A DNA stretch of 64,000 nt from Gavia stellata (lineage: Eukaryota; Chordata; Aves; Gaviiformes; Gaviidae): NCBI RefSeq assembly GCF_030936135.1, contig NC_082595.1, positions 112,794,334-112,858,333 of the forward strand, given 5' to 3'. A program made the position numbers and the translations under genes. A model generated the notes under the pieces. It saw only the letters and a program-made list of their open reading frames with translations. It ran no database searches and was not told the origin of the DNA. Below, piece by piece: positions 11,901-24,733 of the stretch (its first letter is position 1; each line of letters starts with the position of its first letter).

Positions 11901-13764
11901 ACAGGCAGTTCTAGGTTTATACGTCCGCTCCTAGGCTCTGAACTGTCCCTCAGGAATAGTATCCCTATGCTGTAGTATAGTTCTGTGAAAGCTTCAGACC
12001 AATGCTCAGTCATGGTCCAAAAAAACCCCGACCTAAGACAATATTAAGAGTCTTTTAAAAAAATAAAAAAGAAGACAAGAATGTTGTTATGGCTGCTGTA
12101 TAAAGCAGTGGTGTGCCTACATATTGAATACCCTGTTCTGTTTCTCCATCTCTGAAAGCAGATGATGGAACAAGAAGAGGGGTGGTAGAAGATGATAAAG
12201 ATCAGTCATACGAGTGTTTTCTGTGCAAGCAACAGCTAGTCTCCAGATTCTTGTGCCTAGAAAAGAGATAATGTCTGAAGATTGTTCATGTCTTGTCCGA
12301 TGCAGAAATGGGTGGAGGCAGGAGGAAGCATAAAATGGAACTAGCCAGAAACGAGTGTGAAAGTAGCAGAAAGATGATGAGGAACCATACTTTTGGTCTG
12401 ACACAGTATGGTTATCCTTATGTTTCTATTTAAAATAAACAAACAAAAACCACACCCCTACAAGTTTCCAGGAGTGCAGAATGGGATTTTACAGGTTTCT
12501 CGATCACACAGAAGAACCACAGAGAAGAGAAGACTCTATTACAATTTTAACCCGGACTTTAAAGCAAAATCCAGCCTTTTCAGAATAACTACAGTATGAC
12601 ATCTCTGAACCTAATTAGAAATATTTTTAGAATTTTCTGTGAAATGCAGAGGGGTTTGATTTCTAGCTTTATACAAATAGCAAGAGGTGTTGTCTGAATC
12701 TCAAAGTGCTTGGCTTTCAAGAAGCTGAAGTATCTCTGCTGGCAAGTGAGACTTTTTTGCTGCAAGGACCTTTTGGGGAACTTGCTTTTCTGTGTAATTA
12801 TTCTGAGGTTCAGTGGTGGTTTAGAGTTGGGGAAGGGAGAAAGCAGGTTCGTTGGTTAAACACTACTAATCCCCAGGCTTGGTATCTTAATGCATGGACT
12901 CTTTTGGTGAACTTTACCTTTGAAGCATTCGAAGGGGAGACAGCAGGAAGGGTAAGGGAAGAAATGAGAAATCACTAGGCCTAGTCTATAGAAAACAATT
13001 GTACTGTCTAGCATGAGCAAGTCTCAGACTGGATGGAGGTCAGGCACCTTGTACTATGGCCAAAACCACAGAAAGCCATGTGGCATGTTTGGGTTTTGTG
13101 TATGCAGTTTAAGACTATGCTTGAGAAACACTCAAGTTAGGATTTAAGATTTCCCTTTCAGTCTTGGCCATTCCTTTTCAAATACATGCAATAAGATACA
13201 GTGTTTACTGTTGCTTTTATAAAAGTCTGATTAATACTTAGGGAAGTTTTCTATTAAAACTCCCTTATTAGGAGGATTCATCTTTTTGATTCCTGCATGG
13301 GTTCTTCATCTGCAGGTTCTAATGTCTGTTGGCATTTGCACCTTTGGGTAGCATGTAGCTTCATGTACCAAAAGCTACAGGAAAATTGAATGCATTTTAT
13401 TATTATATTTCATTGGTAGAGGAAATCTTAAATTCAGAGTTACTTTATTTTGGAAAAGCTGGGGTTTTTTCTGCTGTTTGTGGCAATTTTGATCCTAGCC
13501 TCTCATCTTTCAGTTTGTCCAAGTCAAATAACGCTCTGTCTTCTGTATATGGCCATTCCAGTCATTCCTGCACAAAGCCATGATCCCTGTTCATCTTTAC
13601 TTCTCACCTCCTTGTTCAGTCTGTTGTGGTTTTCCATCCTGGGCTTTTCCTAGTTACATGCGCATTAATTGTTTTAGTCACCCCTCTTTGTTTGACCCTT
13701 CCTTGGCTCCTCAGCTTTCTTGATATGCCTGTGTTGATTTGGACTCGTAGGAGCACAAAGTGCA

Positions 13765-14160
13765 TTTGATACAAGGAATGACAAAATAAGCTGAGATCCT
13801 TCAATGTGGAAGAGAGGCAGCTGTGGAGAAGATATGTTGGAGATGTATAAAATCGTGAATGTCGTGGAGAGGGTGGATAGTGATTGATTGTTCCGTAGCT
13901 GTCTGTAGAAGAGCTTGTGAGGCTTCTGAATCTGCTAGGAGGAGGCAGGCACAGAAAATCCAGGGAGGTGATTTGTTGCGCTGCGGGTTTCATGCTCGGG
14001 AATTCTTGCTGCAGAGTGGTGTGAATGTCAAATGTTTATGGGCAGTAAAGGGACAGACACACAGGCTTGTGTGGGGAAGAAGCTGTTGGTGGTTGCTAAA
14101 TAGGGACAATCACTTTGGCTCAGGAAGTCTTGGCACTACAAACTTCTGGAACTTGAAAAG
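13765..14160 (+). mobile_element. Old CR1-family LINE remnant, 3' part
   Basis: The segment TATAAAATCGTGAATGTCGT, followed by GGAGAGGGTGGATAG and GATTGATTGTTC (13848-13893), is typical of older avian/reptilian CR1 elements downstream of the RT domain. Further decayed matches extend on both sides: CTGAGATCCTTCAATGTGGA upstream, and a degraded AAATCCAGGGAGGTG... stretch downstream. All reading frames are broken. The ends are approximate. The family assignment comes from remembered consensus similarity, not from a search. Confidence 0.6.
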
Positions 14161-15032
14161 AAGTTCTTGAGAAGTTTTACTGTATGCTTGCCCCATTCTT
14201 GTATTCTTCCTTGCGCATCTGCTCCGGTTTCCTTTTGGAGATGTGATGCTGCATTGGCAAGCTGGGTTTGGCCCAGTAGCATGCTGTTACTCTCTTAGTA
14301 GAATTTTGCAATAAAATAATGAAGGCTTTTAAGCATGACTAAGCACGTTTCTTCTAAATCCCTCTTTAGCGTTTTATCTGAGTTCTTTTTGTGACTCAAG
14401 TCGAACAAACTTGATCCAGGTTACTGTTATGGAAACACTCGGGTCCAAAGCTGATGTTTTGTGAATGTCTAAGAACTTCCTTCTGTTGACAGTGTAAAGT
14501 AGTGACAGCTTTAGATGCATGTTTCTGCTGTCCCTTTTGTAGCAATATAGTGCCTGGTTGTAGGCATGGACTTGGGACTTCTTCAGCATAGAGTGATCAT
14601 ATAGTGTATGCTATATAGTTAGCACATACTAAAATGGTAGCATATGCTAAAGAGAGAGCACAACAATGGAGTACTGTTCTCTAAGACAGGCATTGGTCTC
14701 TGGATACTGCTTATCCCAAGCCCCGCTGATCTGTTGGGGTTTTGAAGAACAATGAAGTAGATACCAAGTGTTTAGAAGCAGCTCATCACGAAATGTGAAG
14801 GACAAAACTGGATGAAAAAAACCCTCATAAGTACCGGTTCAAACATGTAGTGTGACACTGGAGAACCCCAGTGCATTCACACTGTCCTCTGTTGGTATAT
14901 TTGAGCATCTTTTCCTCCACATATGTCGGTTGTAAGGTGAGCATCCACCTTGAGAATTTTTGTCTGCCTTGTCATTTCAATCCGTGCATGTTTCTTGGCA
15001 CTTTTCTCATGCATTGTGCCACAAATGTTAAA

Positions 15033-15150
15033 ACAAACAAACAATGCACAACCAGCCGAACAAAAAACCCACCAAAAAATCCCCACCAAAAAACCAAACC
15101 AAACACCCCCCACCCCCTTCAAACAAACAGAACCAACCAAACCAAGAAAA
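15033..15150 (+). repeat. A/C-rich low-complexity tract
   Basis: About 118 nt consist almost only of A and C on the + strand, made of CAAA, CCAAA and ACCCC-like units. The several overlapping short open frames here reflect this composition (few T, so few stop codons) rather than genes. Confidence 0.85.
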
Positions 15151-17842
15151 CAGTGCAGAACAAACTGCAGTTTACCTTTCTTGTTTTGTGATGTTGAGCA
15201 CTGTAATTTGCATCCTTAGCATAATTGCAGTTATACTGGTTTTAGTTCATTCCTGTTTTGAACTAAAGTGTGAAGGTGAATATAGACTTCCCATCTTTCT
15301 TCTTTCCAGCTTCATCAGTAAGGGATCCTTCTGTATCGGACTGTGCAGGCTTTAAAAACAGGTTTGTCAGTTGTTCTAATAGCTCTCGTATGACTAATGT
15401 AATTTCCACAACTTTCCCAAATATCTGCCAGCTTGTCTTTTCTCCCTCCATTCCGACTATTTGTCTTTAGAATGTGTAACTCTCTGGCCCAGAAAGATAA
15501 TTTCCTAGATGTTTGCCCCCTCACAGATAATAGCAGGAAAGAATCAGCAAGGAGAGCTTGTGAATCTAAATAGTAACATTGATTTTTTTTTTTTTTTTGG
15601 TGAGCAAGTACAGGATTATTGAGCTGTTCCTCTAATGAAAATTTCAAATCTTTTTGTCCCTTCAAGAAAGGAAAGAGACTTGGAGGAGGTCCTGAGGCAA
15701 TATTCCTTAGGACATGATTTTCCTGAGGCCATACCTGAAAAATCTGTACAAGATAATTCCTGAGTAATGGGTTAATCAGGCTTTGTTGATGTGTCCCTGC
15801 AGCACTTCATAATCACGGAGGGACCGGTTTACTTATTCAGATCTCATTTCAAGGACGTTGCTGAACAGATGATTCACTCATTTGCTTTGCAGAGAGCATG
15901 AAGGGTAATGCTAGCTCCTTTAAAATTTTAAAAGTGTATATCTTGGTCAATCTACTATTTAGCTGTGAATTATGTATGACAGTGTTCTATGACCGTGGTC
16001 CATGCAGCTTGAATGGCCTCTTAAAGTCAAATCCTGGCACCTGCAAAGCAATAAAGTGTCTTTAGGGAAAGAGATTGATGTCGTGGTACTAGCATGACTT
16101 TAAATGTACATGTTACCAGACAACAGCAAAATTAATTGCAGCCCTTAATATACAGTATTAGTCTCGTACCCTGCTTCATCTCTGCCTTTAGTTCTTTCCT
16201 CAGCCCCGTCTGTGCTACTTGCACAGCCCTTCGAGCGGCGGCGGTGGTGAATGGGAGCGTCTGGCGTTGCCATATGCTTTTTCTTGCTGGTTGGTAGCAT
16301 GTCTCTGCGCCTTCTGTGAAAGCACGGTAGGAAGCCTGTGCTCGTGGGTTTAGCTGGAATCCATGGGCTCCGGGAGGTAATTTCTGGGATAAACGGTGGT
16401 TACGGCATCTCTCGTATCACTCTATCTTGCCGCTCCAATGTGAGACAAGTTCCCCAGGTTTGGTTCCAGCTTTGCAGAAAAATGAGATTGGCTTGGAAGC
16501 GGGGGGTTAGGAAGGTGGAATGAGGGACACGCATACCTAAAGCCCAAGGACCAGAAGATCTAATATTATCATGATTATTTTTTTTTGTGTTGCAGAAGAT
16601 TCAATTTGTATTGTCCCTTATAAAATAGTCTCTACTAAAAGCAATTTAAAAGGTCAAATAACTGCATTACCCCTTGGAGTCCATCTGTTGTGGAATTCAG
16701 AGAGGCACTAGCACTTGAAATAAAGCTAATTACTGGTATGGTAACTGGCGTGCTTCAAGATGACATGCATGTTGTATGTGATGAGGGAGTAAAGAGAATA
16801 GTAGTTCCAAAAACTCGTAAGCTTGGGGCAGTGTATGAGGATAGCTGGAACTTGTGGGTGAACAAAATGAATCGCACGGGCGAAGTTTCCCAGTGTCCGG
16901 CTCTTTGAACACCTGCTTCAGTCTACAGTGACCTACAGCTCGAGATAATGCATTGTGAAGAACCTTGGTTGAGAAGATAAGACATATCTTCTCATATACG
17001 TTTGTGTATATTCATTTAACTTCATAAAATTGTTTTATTTTAGGAAGCTGAAAAAAATAAACTTTTACATATCTGCAAAAGTGCCATCGAGGTTTTTTTC
17101 CTTTAAAAAAAAAAGTACAGAAGCATGTTGGTTCTGAGTCTATGGTTTTCTAAAGTAGGAATAAATAAGGACATAAAATATATTTGCAGGTTACTTTATA
17201 CCACCATATGCCTATTTTCCTTTTATGAACAGGTAAGGAAAAAGGTTTTGGTGGCTTTCAAGATGAATATATGTTGTGAGCTCTTTACCAGAGAATAATT
17301 AACAGGCAATGGACAGAGAGTGTATATTAAGTGCCAAGACACGACTTTCTTTTCCTTGGTGGACATTTAAACCTAATGAAATCTGTCCTGCCATGTTGCA
17401 TGAGGGTGAGCAGACTAAATCCCTTAGAGTTAGAGTCTGGTGTAATTGTACAAAAATTGGTATTTTTGCCTTTTTTCTAGACATTTAGAAAACATTTAAT
17501 TAGTTGATGAATTTGGTAACAAAAGAATAATGTGGTAATTTAAAGTGAAATTTTACACTGATACTGAATTAAGTTGCTTTTTTTTAGCTGGAGTTGACTG
17601 GAATTTAGCATCTGTCTTTTAGGGCTACATAGTGAAGTAAACCTTAAGACGTACTAAACTCTCCCTATGCCTCCTTACCTTGGGGTGTAAGTTCCACTAT
17701 GTTGCTGTCACTTCTTTAATCTGTTCCCCTAAGAAAGGGAGGCCTGTGTGACCAAACTAACGTTTGGTTTTTTTTTTTCTTTTCTTTCCGCCTTAAATAT
17801 AATTAAGATCTTTACTTCCCTGACAAATATGATTTGACCTCA

Positions 17843-17863
17843 GGCATCAGGCATCAGGTATCA
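17843..17863 (+). repeat. 7-bp tandem repeat, three units
   Basis: Three GGCATCA units lie in a row, the third carrying a C-to-T change. Confidence 0.8.
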
Positions 17864-18445
17864 AAGTTAAATGAATTCTTACAAGTTTTATTTGAGACAA
17901 CGCAAGCCCCCGCCCCCAAAACCAACATCCTCCCAAAAACCCTAGGCAGGGAAGAGGAGTGTTATTGATCTTTGTCAGCCAGGGAAAGGAATGTAATATG
18001 CTTTCTCCTTTTGAACACCAAAGTATCTAACATGCAAATGCATAGGGCTCTGCACCTCAGTGGCTCAACTGCTCGTGGAGAGGTCTTGCTTGCTTTGTGT
18101 TTTGCAAATAAAATCTCTTTGAACAGAAAGGAATTCTTTACATGATATTGCTATAGATATGTATGCAGCTCTGAGTTTTGCAAACTTAAGATTAGCAACT
18201 AAAATATTTAGAGTTAACGTTTCCTGTACTGTGCACCACTTTAAAAGATATTAGTAAGTCTAAAGTGTATATCTCTGTTATGGAATGCAATCCTTATGAA
18301 GAGATGTCTGTCTTTCTACTGGTCTTTTCGTTTACCAAATATAATTAAACTGTTTCAGTTGAGGGATAAAATAATGTTGTTCACAGTAAGTTGCTCTTGT
18401 AACAGCAATTCTAGCACCAACAGTGTTTGCCATTTTTGTCTTCAG

Positions 18446-18513
18446 AATGATTGAGGAGAGTGGGAAGAGGAGGAGGACAATGGCAGAGAAGAGACAGCTG
18501 TTCATGGAAATGA
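18446..18513 (+). CDS. DTNB: Beta-dystrobrevin, coding exon 1 (start Met, residues 1-23)
   Basis: The acceptor CTTCAG ends at 18445, the initiator ATG is 18447-18449 and the donor is GAAATGA/GTAAGTA (GT at 18514-18515). The exon encodes 22 full codons (MIEESGKRRRTMAEKRQLFMEM) and splits codon 23 after its first base. Dystrobrevins share this N-terminus: M-I-E-[ED]-S-G followed by TMAEKRQLF. The start is chosen by family homology; Met12 is a possible secondary start. The protein is a dystrophin-related cytoplasmic scaffold of the dystrophin-glycoprotein complex, binding dystrophin or utrophin short forms and syntrophins. The beta form is typical of non-muscle tissues such as brain, kidney and liver. 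The GKRRRTM stretch is slightly more basic than the mammalian sequence I recall. Confidence 0.93.
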
Positions 18514-19131
18514 GTAAGTAAGAAATTTGGAGGCATAATGTCATTTATTCTTTACTGAGAGCTTCACTTTGATAGTTTTACCAGGTCATTTGCACCTTGT
18601 TTCCACAAGACCGTTGCCTCATCTAGTGAAAAGCATCCTGGGTGCTCCTGGGTGCCGGTCGGTCAGGAGGAGAATGCAAGAGGTGGGTCACAACTGCCGA
18701 AAAGGTCGTTCATTTCTAGGTTTTGTGAAGCTCTTTTTTTAAGGAACATTCACATTTCTCATATATTGCAATATCTAAAGTTTGTGGACAACTATCAAAA
18801 TAAATAATGACAACAGACAGATCACATTTTACCTAAAAAAAAAAGAAATTTTAAAAATTGCATCACAGCGCTAGTGTGACTCAGAAGAGAAACAGCTTCA
18901 GGGGTTTGGGGGGGCTGATTTTTGTACAGGACCATTCTCTGAAAGGGAGGCTCTAATTGTTCCTAGAAATCAAATGCCTGTTCAGAGATAATTTAAGGGA
19001 ATGAGACATAGCCTTTTAAAAAGATACATGCAGTTAGAAGTAAAAGATTGTTTGTTTGCATGGCATCATGTTATTTTACTTTCCATTGGGAACCCAGGAC
19101 TGGATGAAACTCCTAGGTTAGGCAAGCATGT

Positions 19132-19151
19132 CCTATAATTCCAATTATAGG
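19132..19151. repeat. Perfect 9-bp inverted repeat with 2-nt spacer
   Basis: The arms 19132-19140 and 19143-19151 are exact reverse complements (CCTATAATT and AATTATAGG). No function is inferred. Confidence 0.7.
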
Positions 19152-19299
19152 CTCATGAAGGTCTGTCTTAAAACAATAGTATACTCATGCTGTTTTGTTG
19201 GAGGAATTCCAGAGTAACATTCTTACTATGGTTATAGGCATCTTATAACTTCAGGAACAGTTTCATTCCTGGCTAGTTTATATCTGCTTCCTCTCATGT

Positions 19300-19620
19300 G
19301 AGACCTGTCTTGGATAGTATTTCTCCCCACCTTCCCAGCTCGCTTTGCATTTCAGTTTAGAGTCATGTCCCTTTTTGGCTCATTCAACCTATGGCACAAG
19401 CTAATTCCTGTAGTCTCCCTGCTCTACACCTCATCTCCTGTTCTTCTCTGCCTCTATTCAGTTTTACTTGAGCAAAGGTGACTGAATTGTGTGTGGTATC
19501 CTGGATGAAATCTCATTAGAACCCTGTAAAATGACAATAGTACTTATCCACTAGAAATGCTTTGCCTGGTGCATCAGAATATTACGTTTGTTTCGTCACT
19601 TTAAAGTGTTGTAATTGTCT
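19300..19620 (-). mobile_element. Probable ancient CR1/L3-type LINE remnant
   Basis: The stretch 19490-19590 (GAATTGTGTGTGGTATCCTG, ATCTCATTAGAACCCTGTAAAATG, CACTAGAAATGC, GCATCAGAATATTACG) runs parallel to the reverse complement of the CR1/L3 region just after the RT domain, in consensus order. It is heavily diverged with no open frame. The assignment is by eye and would need a profile search. Confidence 0.4.
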
Positions 19621-20171
19621 TGTGTTTATTTACTGCAGAAATTGACTTGCTGCTTTTTAGCTTTGGCTAAATTGTTAAAAATAGTCAGAATTCTGATTAT
19701 CTGTATACAAGGTGTCTCGTTTTGCAGCTGTGGTTCTTGCTGTTAATTATCAGTGAAAGTGCTGGTGTATAGACGTTCCCATCTGCCTTTCTCTGTAAGA
19801 CTCTTCAGCATATCAGTACGAGAAATCTAAGCTCTTCAGGCTTCACCTGTCCTGTGGTGGAATATGTCACTATAAAGCGAACACATAAAAGTTTTCCTTT
19901 CGAGGTGAGCTTCATACACAGAGTAGATGTGCGATGTGTAAAATGGATGCGTTCAGTGACCATTTGGTGTTGGTCAACATAAAAATTTGCTGAAGCGTTT
20001 AGATGATTGCTCATGTAAGACAAGAGTCGACCTTGGCATTCACCCACACTGGGCATGCTACCCAAGGATGTGTTGGTTTTGTAGTACTTACGGAGCTGTC
20101 TGACAGGCAAGAGTTCTGTGCGAGCTATTCTCATTTCTCTGAACTGCAGAATACATATGGAATTTATCTTA

Positions 20172-20477
20172 TGGAAGGGTGTAAAGAAGGTGGAGCCAGA
20201 CTTTTCTCAGCCAGTGGCACGGTACAAGGCAATGGGCACAAACTGAAACGCAGCGCATTCCGTCTGAATACGAGAAAAACCATTTTTACTGTGAAGGTGG
20301 TTGAGCTCTGGGAGAGGTTGCCAAGCAAAGTTGTGGAGTCTCCATCCTTGCAGATAATCAAAACTCAGCTGAACACAGTTGTGGTCAAATTGCTGTCACT
20401 GACCCTGCTTGAGCAGGGAGGTTGGACTAGATGATCTGCAGCGGTCCCTTCCAGCCTCAACTATACTGTGATTCTGA
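20172..20477 (+). mobile_element. CR1 LINE 3'-end fragment
   Basis: This is a 5'-truncated avian CR1 copy. It contains the end of ORF2 (GGCAATGGGCACAAACTGAA, then GTGGAGTCTCCATCCTTG) and the typical terminus CTTGAGCAGGGAGGTTGGAC, TAGATGATCTGC, GGTCCCTTCCAGCCTCAACT, ending in TGTGATTCTG. The last bases match the GATTCT-type terminal repeat used by CR1 instead of poly-A. It is moderately diverged and the ORF tail is broken. Confidence 0.9.
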
Positions 20478-20626
20478 GCTGTGTAGATTGTCTTGAAAAT
20501 ACATCCCATTTTATCTTCAGATAGTTTAGAAGAATGACCTTGTTGAGGCTTTTGTGGTAAGACACAAGAAGACAAGAACAGAAAATGGATGACGTTTTGG
20601 TTTTGTTTAGCTGTTAAATGACCTCT

Positions 20627-20685
20627 TATATATATACACACATGTATATTTTATATACATTTATATACATATATTTTATATAGAC
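20627..20685. repeat. AT-rich TATATA/TATACA low-complexity stretch
   Basis: This is a 59-nt imperfect run of TATA, TACA and TTTATATACAT units. Confidence 0.75.
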
Positions 20686-22437
20686 AGGGCATTCTGTGAA
20701 GACTCGTGGTCTGTGTAAGTGCTTTCTGTGGTTTGAAAGATAGAAGTATGCACCCTAATTGAGAGTTTCAAAAGGGTATTGCATAGAAAATATAAAATGA
20801 GCTGTTTTGTTGTAGCCTGGGATCTGAATACTCCAGCTTACGTTACCTGGCCAAGTACTTTCCTGAAATATATCAGAGACTAGTTTTATAAAGATAGTAC
20901 TGTGAAATAATCCACTTAAGTTTGTTGCACCATACTATCAAGCAGAATGCTCCTCGGATGTTGGCTAGTCTAGTGCCACTCTTAGCTAAGCTGTCATGGG
21001 GAGCCTTGGATTGGGAAATTGGTCAGCCTCCTCACTGATCTTATGAGTCTTTTCATCTCATCTTCTACATCAGTGATGAAAAGAAATAATCCTTGTGTGT
21101 CATTTTCAAGGCACAGCACATAGGTCTCTAAGAACAAGCAGATGCTTTGGCATGTGTGGAGATGCTTTGGCATTGTATTTGTGAAATTGTAAGGAAATAT
21201 CTAAAAGACAGGAATACTTTCTTAAACTTGCAACTGTGAGTCAGTGGGTACATACACAAAGGTAATTCAAATGAGGTATTTGCAAGTTGGTTTCTGAATT
21301 CAGAATGTAGGAGGGAATAAGTTATCACCTTTGAGCAAGACTCCCCGATATAGCAATCGGATGCCTTCTTTGGGAGGATGTGGGTTTGGTTTTTTGGTTT
21401 TGTTTTGAAGTATTTTCTAGAATTCTGGATTCTGTAAGTCACAGTTATCTCAGTTCTCTACTCCTCTAGGCTCTGGCTTTTGAGAGAAGTATGAAAGACT
21501 GCAGCAGATCCTGCTTTTATGCATGCCCGTGAGAATACAAGAGGCGCAGGAGCCATGTGCATCCATGCCACTGCCCACGTGCAGCTGGGTTGTTCCAGAC
21601 TACACCTTAGAACTGTATTGATTACAGGACATAGCTGCTAATGCTGTTGAAATGTGAGCCGTTTAAAAGGCATTTTGGTTTATGATTAATGGGATTTTCA
21701 AGACTTGACTTGTTGGCTGCTTCCCAATTAAAATGATCAATACTGGACTTCAAACCAGTATCATTTATCATCCCCACACCATTTATCATCTCATTTGATC
21801 AGTATAGGAGGTACATGGGTCTGTTTGGCAGAGGCTTAACGCAATTTCTGAAATTGCTCAAGTTTGTAATGTTCAGAGTAATTGCTGAAGCTGGTAGATG
21901 TGGTACAGACTAGTGATACATAATAGCATTCAAATCTTCCGTGATGTGGTATTGTTTGAAGGCTTAACACTTGCACATCTTGAAGTGGGAGGTTGTTGGT
22001 GAAGATAAGATTTTCCCCCCCCCCTTCTATGCTTTTTCTTCTGCTTCTTACCTGATTTGGATCTATTTGGGAGACCAAAAGCATGCTTCTGATGGGGCTG
22101 CAATGCAGGTGGTGGTAGGAGTACCAACCCCACTGTTCTTTGTCTCTTATCTTCTGTGTACATGTCTTCCAACATCGGTGCAATCCTCTTCATTACCCAC
22201 TCTCCACTTAATTCTTGCTTCCTTTTAAGGTACTCGTATCAGTCTCAAACTTAGGTCAGTTTATAATGCACTGCTGAAAATCACTTTACCATGAGATACC
22301 TAATGAATATCTTTGTCGTGTTCATATGACAAAGATGATGTATGTGAAGAAACACTCATACCATTTTTGAAGTAATTATCTCAGATAAGCTGAATGTAAC
22401 AGAGGAAAGAAAAACACAAACTTTTTTTTATTCATAG

Positions 22438-22518
22438 GAGCACAGAATTTTGATGTCATCAGACTTTCAACGTATCGAACAGCCTGTAAACTGCGGTTTG
22501 TACAAAAAAGATGTAATC
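22438..22518 (+). CDS. DTNB: Beta-dystrobrevin, coding exon 2 (residues 23-49, start of EF-hand-like region)
   Basis: An 81-nt exon lies between acceptor TTCATAG (ends 22437) and donor AATC/GTAAGT (GT 22519-22520). It is phase 1 at both ends, so its omission would keep frame. It completes Arg23 and encodes [20 protein letters not shown] and then VQKRCN. This is the first helix of the dystrophin-family EF-hand-like domain, strongly conserved in dystrophin, utrophin and dystrobrevins. The QNFDVIR and QKRCN residues match beta- rather than alpha-dystrobrevin (which has QDLDRIR and QKKCN), which is how the paralogue was chosen. Confidence 0.95.
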
Positions 22519-24513
22519 GTAAGTTATAACTACTCTTTATCTTCAAAAATTTCTCATGCATGATTGTTTCAAATATTCTACCCATGTGAATTTAAAGTAT
22601 AGCAAGAGTAAGCAAACATTTTGTCAGACAATGGTAATTGTTACTTGAACTAAAATGGTAGTTGTTAATTAAACTAAAGAGGGATTAAATATCTAATTAA
22701 AAAGAGGTAGTGATCTTTGTCCAATACTCTATAATATTTTCAGTTTTATTCTTTAATGCTTCAAAAATTTAAAATCTGTGGGCCAGCTTGACCTATTTCA
22801 GTTGCCCTAAGTGTTGGATGCAGGCAGTCGCAAGCTATTTGAGCTCCTGTTCCATCCTGGTGTACTGCAAACCGCCTGTCAGCTAGGCACGGGTATGAGT
22901 TTGGTGATGCATAATACAGTCACTAGCATGACGGTGTGTGGATGTGATCATGGTGGCATATATGAAATGTAGCAATCGTAAAGAATTCTTTAAGTTCATG
23001 CCATACTAGTCAGTGTAGGTTTTCTCATTCTCTTCCATGGTCCTTTGACCTTGGATAGCTCCCCAAAGCAAAGATTAATCCCCAGGTGAATAGGTGCTGC
23101 TACTATGCATTTTGCTACCGGTGTTGAATTGGGCACAGCAAAAGCGGAACAGACTAATGTACACAGCAATAGGTCCCTCCTCCCAGCGAAGTGGAGTTAG
23201 CGTGTGTCTGGTGTGGAAGAGGAGAGGAGAGCAGCTGAGGAGTCCTGTAGAGGACATGTGCAGCTGCACACTGCAAACTGTAGCTCCTCCGTAGCACAGC
23301 CGACCCCAGGACGTGTGTCTCTCTTAGGGCTGTGTACCCACAGTGCCTTTAGTTTGATGGATGGCTTGCATCATTCCTGTGGAAAAGTGTTAGTTCTTGT
23401 CTATAATTCATGCTTTTTAATTAAGGATCTCTCTTAATCAGTAGAGAGGTATTAAGAAATGCTAATTATAGTACGTTGTACACTTTGGGCCCAATTCACT
23501 GTTGCCATGCATATGCCTTGAGTAACCTTTACCATATGTGTATGTATAGATGCGGCTGTGCATTTATGATCTTTGTCTGGACCACAGGGTGATCCAGAGG
23601 CATGTGCCTGGTGCGAATAGGTAGCTTGGCTTTTATCATTGTGTGGGTTTTATGTGAGAAATATAAAGATGAGTTTTATGTAAGAAATGTCAAAGATCAC
23701 GCTCTTACTTCAGACCCTTTTTTATAAGTTAAGGAAGATAACAAAAGTTGTGAAGTTAGCAAGTAAGTTTGTCCTTTGTAACTGTAGGATCACATTCAGT
23801 TTGGACTGATGGATTACTGTTGATCCTTAGATGTCTTCTCCCACTAGCATGCAACCTTTCAAGCTTTGAAACATTTGAAAATATTACTTCACATGGTTCT
23901 GCAGATCACTTACTGTGGTTTTGGAAAAGTTTTTCTCTACATTGTTAACACTTCTTAGATATGCGCTAAGATATGGCAGGGTAATTTAGGGAAACGCTTT
24001 GGAGTTCTAGACCTATGTTTACAAAGTATTATGCTCTGGACTTGGCAACTGGATCAACTGGAAACAGTCATAGTTTAACTGGAACATCAAGTTCCTCCTT
24101 CAATACTCAACTACTAGTCAGCATGAGGATGTTCAAAATTATTGTAACCAATTTGTAGTGGATTTAGAATACGGCTGATGTCTTTCTCAAATGAAAATAT
24201 CTAACTCTGCTAAAACGCACTGCATGATGATGCAAGATCGCTTTTCTCCTTTATGAATTTTTTCTGTCAGAGCACTCAGATGTTGAAGGGTGGAATAAAA
24301 GGCACGCAAGATGTCTGGGATCTGCTCTGTTACTTTAAACTAGCTGACACAAACTATGAGTATGAATATCAAGAGTCTGTCCCTCACTTTGAATACAAAT
24401 AAGTAACTGTTCACTCCAAAATAAAAGCTAACATAGTATTCAGAAACAGTACCATAAAAGTAAGCTTGCATGCATTACAGAAGAGAAGTTAATTTTTTTT
24501 CCTTTATTTTTAG
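22519..24513 (+). other. DTNB: DTNB intron c2-c3
   Basis: This is a 2.0-kb phase-1 intron (GTAAGT to TTTTTAG). I see no repeat element or extra exon in it; it is AT-rich unique-looking sequence. Confidence 0.85.
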
Positions 24514-24727
24514 TTCATCTTGTTGATATCTGGAATATGATTGAAGCCTTCCGAGATAATGGCCTTAACACTTTGGATCATAACACAGAGATCAACGTGT
24601 CTCGACTAGAAACAATCATTTCATCCATCTACTACCAGCTAAACAAACGCCTTCCTTCTACTCACCAAATCAGTGTAGAGCAATCCATCAGCCTCCTCCT
24701 CAACTTCATGATAGCAGCATATGACAG
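24514..24727 (+). CDS. DTNB: Beta-dystrobrevin, coding exon 3 (residues 50-121, EF-hand-like region 1)
   Basis: A 214-nt exon begins after CCTTTATTTTTAG. It encodes [18 protein letters not shown]..., then [20 protein letters not shown] and the block [14 protein letters not shown]. This is the core of the first EF-hand-like domain used for assembly with dystrophin-complex partners. The reading frame and the next exon force the exon to end GACAG, so the intron starts GC (24728-24729), a non-canonical donor. A GT four bases further on would produce AGG CTA TGA, an immediate stop. The sequence is nearly identical to mammalian DTNB, with N for T after LDH and a few conservative changes. Confidence 0.94.
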
Positions 24728-24733
24728 GCTAGT
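24728..24733 (+). promoter_or_regulatory. DTNB: Non-canonical GC splice donor with competing GT donor
   Basis: The sequence at the end of coding exon 3 is GACAG/GCTAGTAACT. Joining GACAG to the next exon (TGAGGGCCAC) gives the expected Asp-Ser-Glu-Gly-His. The alternative donor GTAACT at 24732 would add four bases and give Asp-Arg-Leu-stop. Both sites match the U1 consensus only partly: the GC site has a good exon side and good +4 to +6 bases but a T at +3, while the GT site has poor exon bases. The GC call rests on frame and homology; a GT-to-GC sequence error is the main alternative. Confidence 0.75.

Larger units (their letters stand above)
584..18445 (+). other. DTNB: DTNB first intron (5'UTR to coding exon 1)
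   Basis: This is about 17.9 kb of mostly AT-rich non-coding sequence between the CpG island and the ATG exon. It may be interrupted by the candidate exon at 1286-1364. I see no conserved coding exon in it. It contains a 14-bp near-perfect inverted repeat (4407-4436), a poly-A-tailed candidate retrocopy (about 8300-8969), an old CR1 remnant (about 13765-14160) and an A/C-rich low-complexity tract (15033-15150). The remainder shows nothing I can name. The many short open frames across it look like chance. Confidence 0.7.
18514..22437 (+). other. DTNB: DTNB intron c1-c2
   Basis: This is a 3.9-kb phase-1 intron from GTAAGT to TTCATAG. It holds a likely ancient LINE remnant (about 19300-19620, minus), a CR1 3' end (about 20172-20477, plus), an AT-rich TATATA/TACACA stretch (20627-20685) and a 14-bp direct repeat (21140-21173). 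Nothing else is recognisable. Confidence 0.85.

Noticed and set aside
14871..15355. Several overlapping frames on both strands
   Set aside because: They are driven by the A/C-only tract at 15033-15150.
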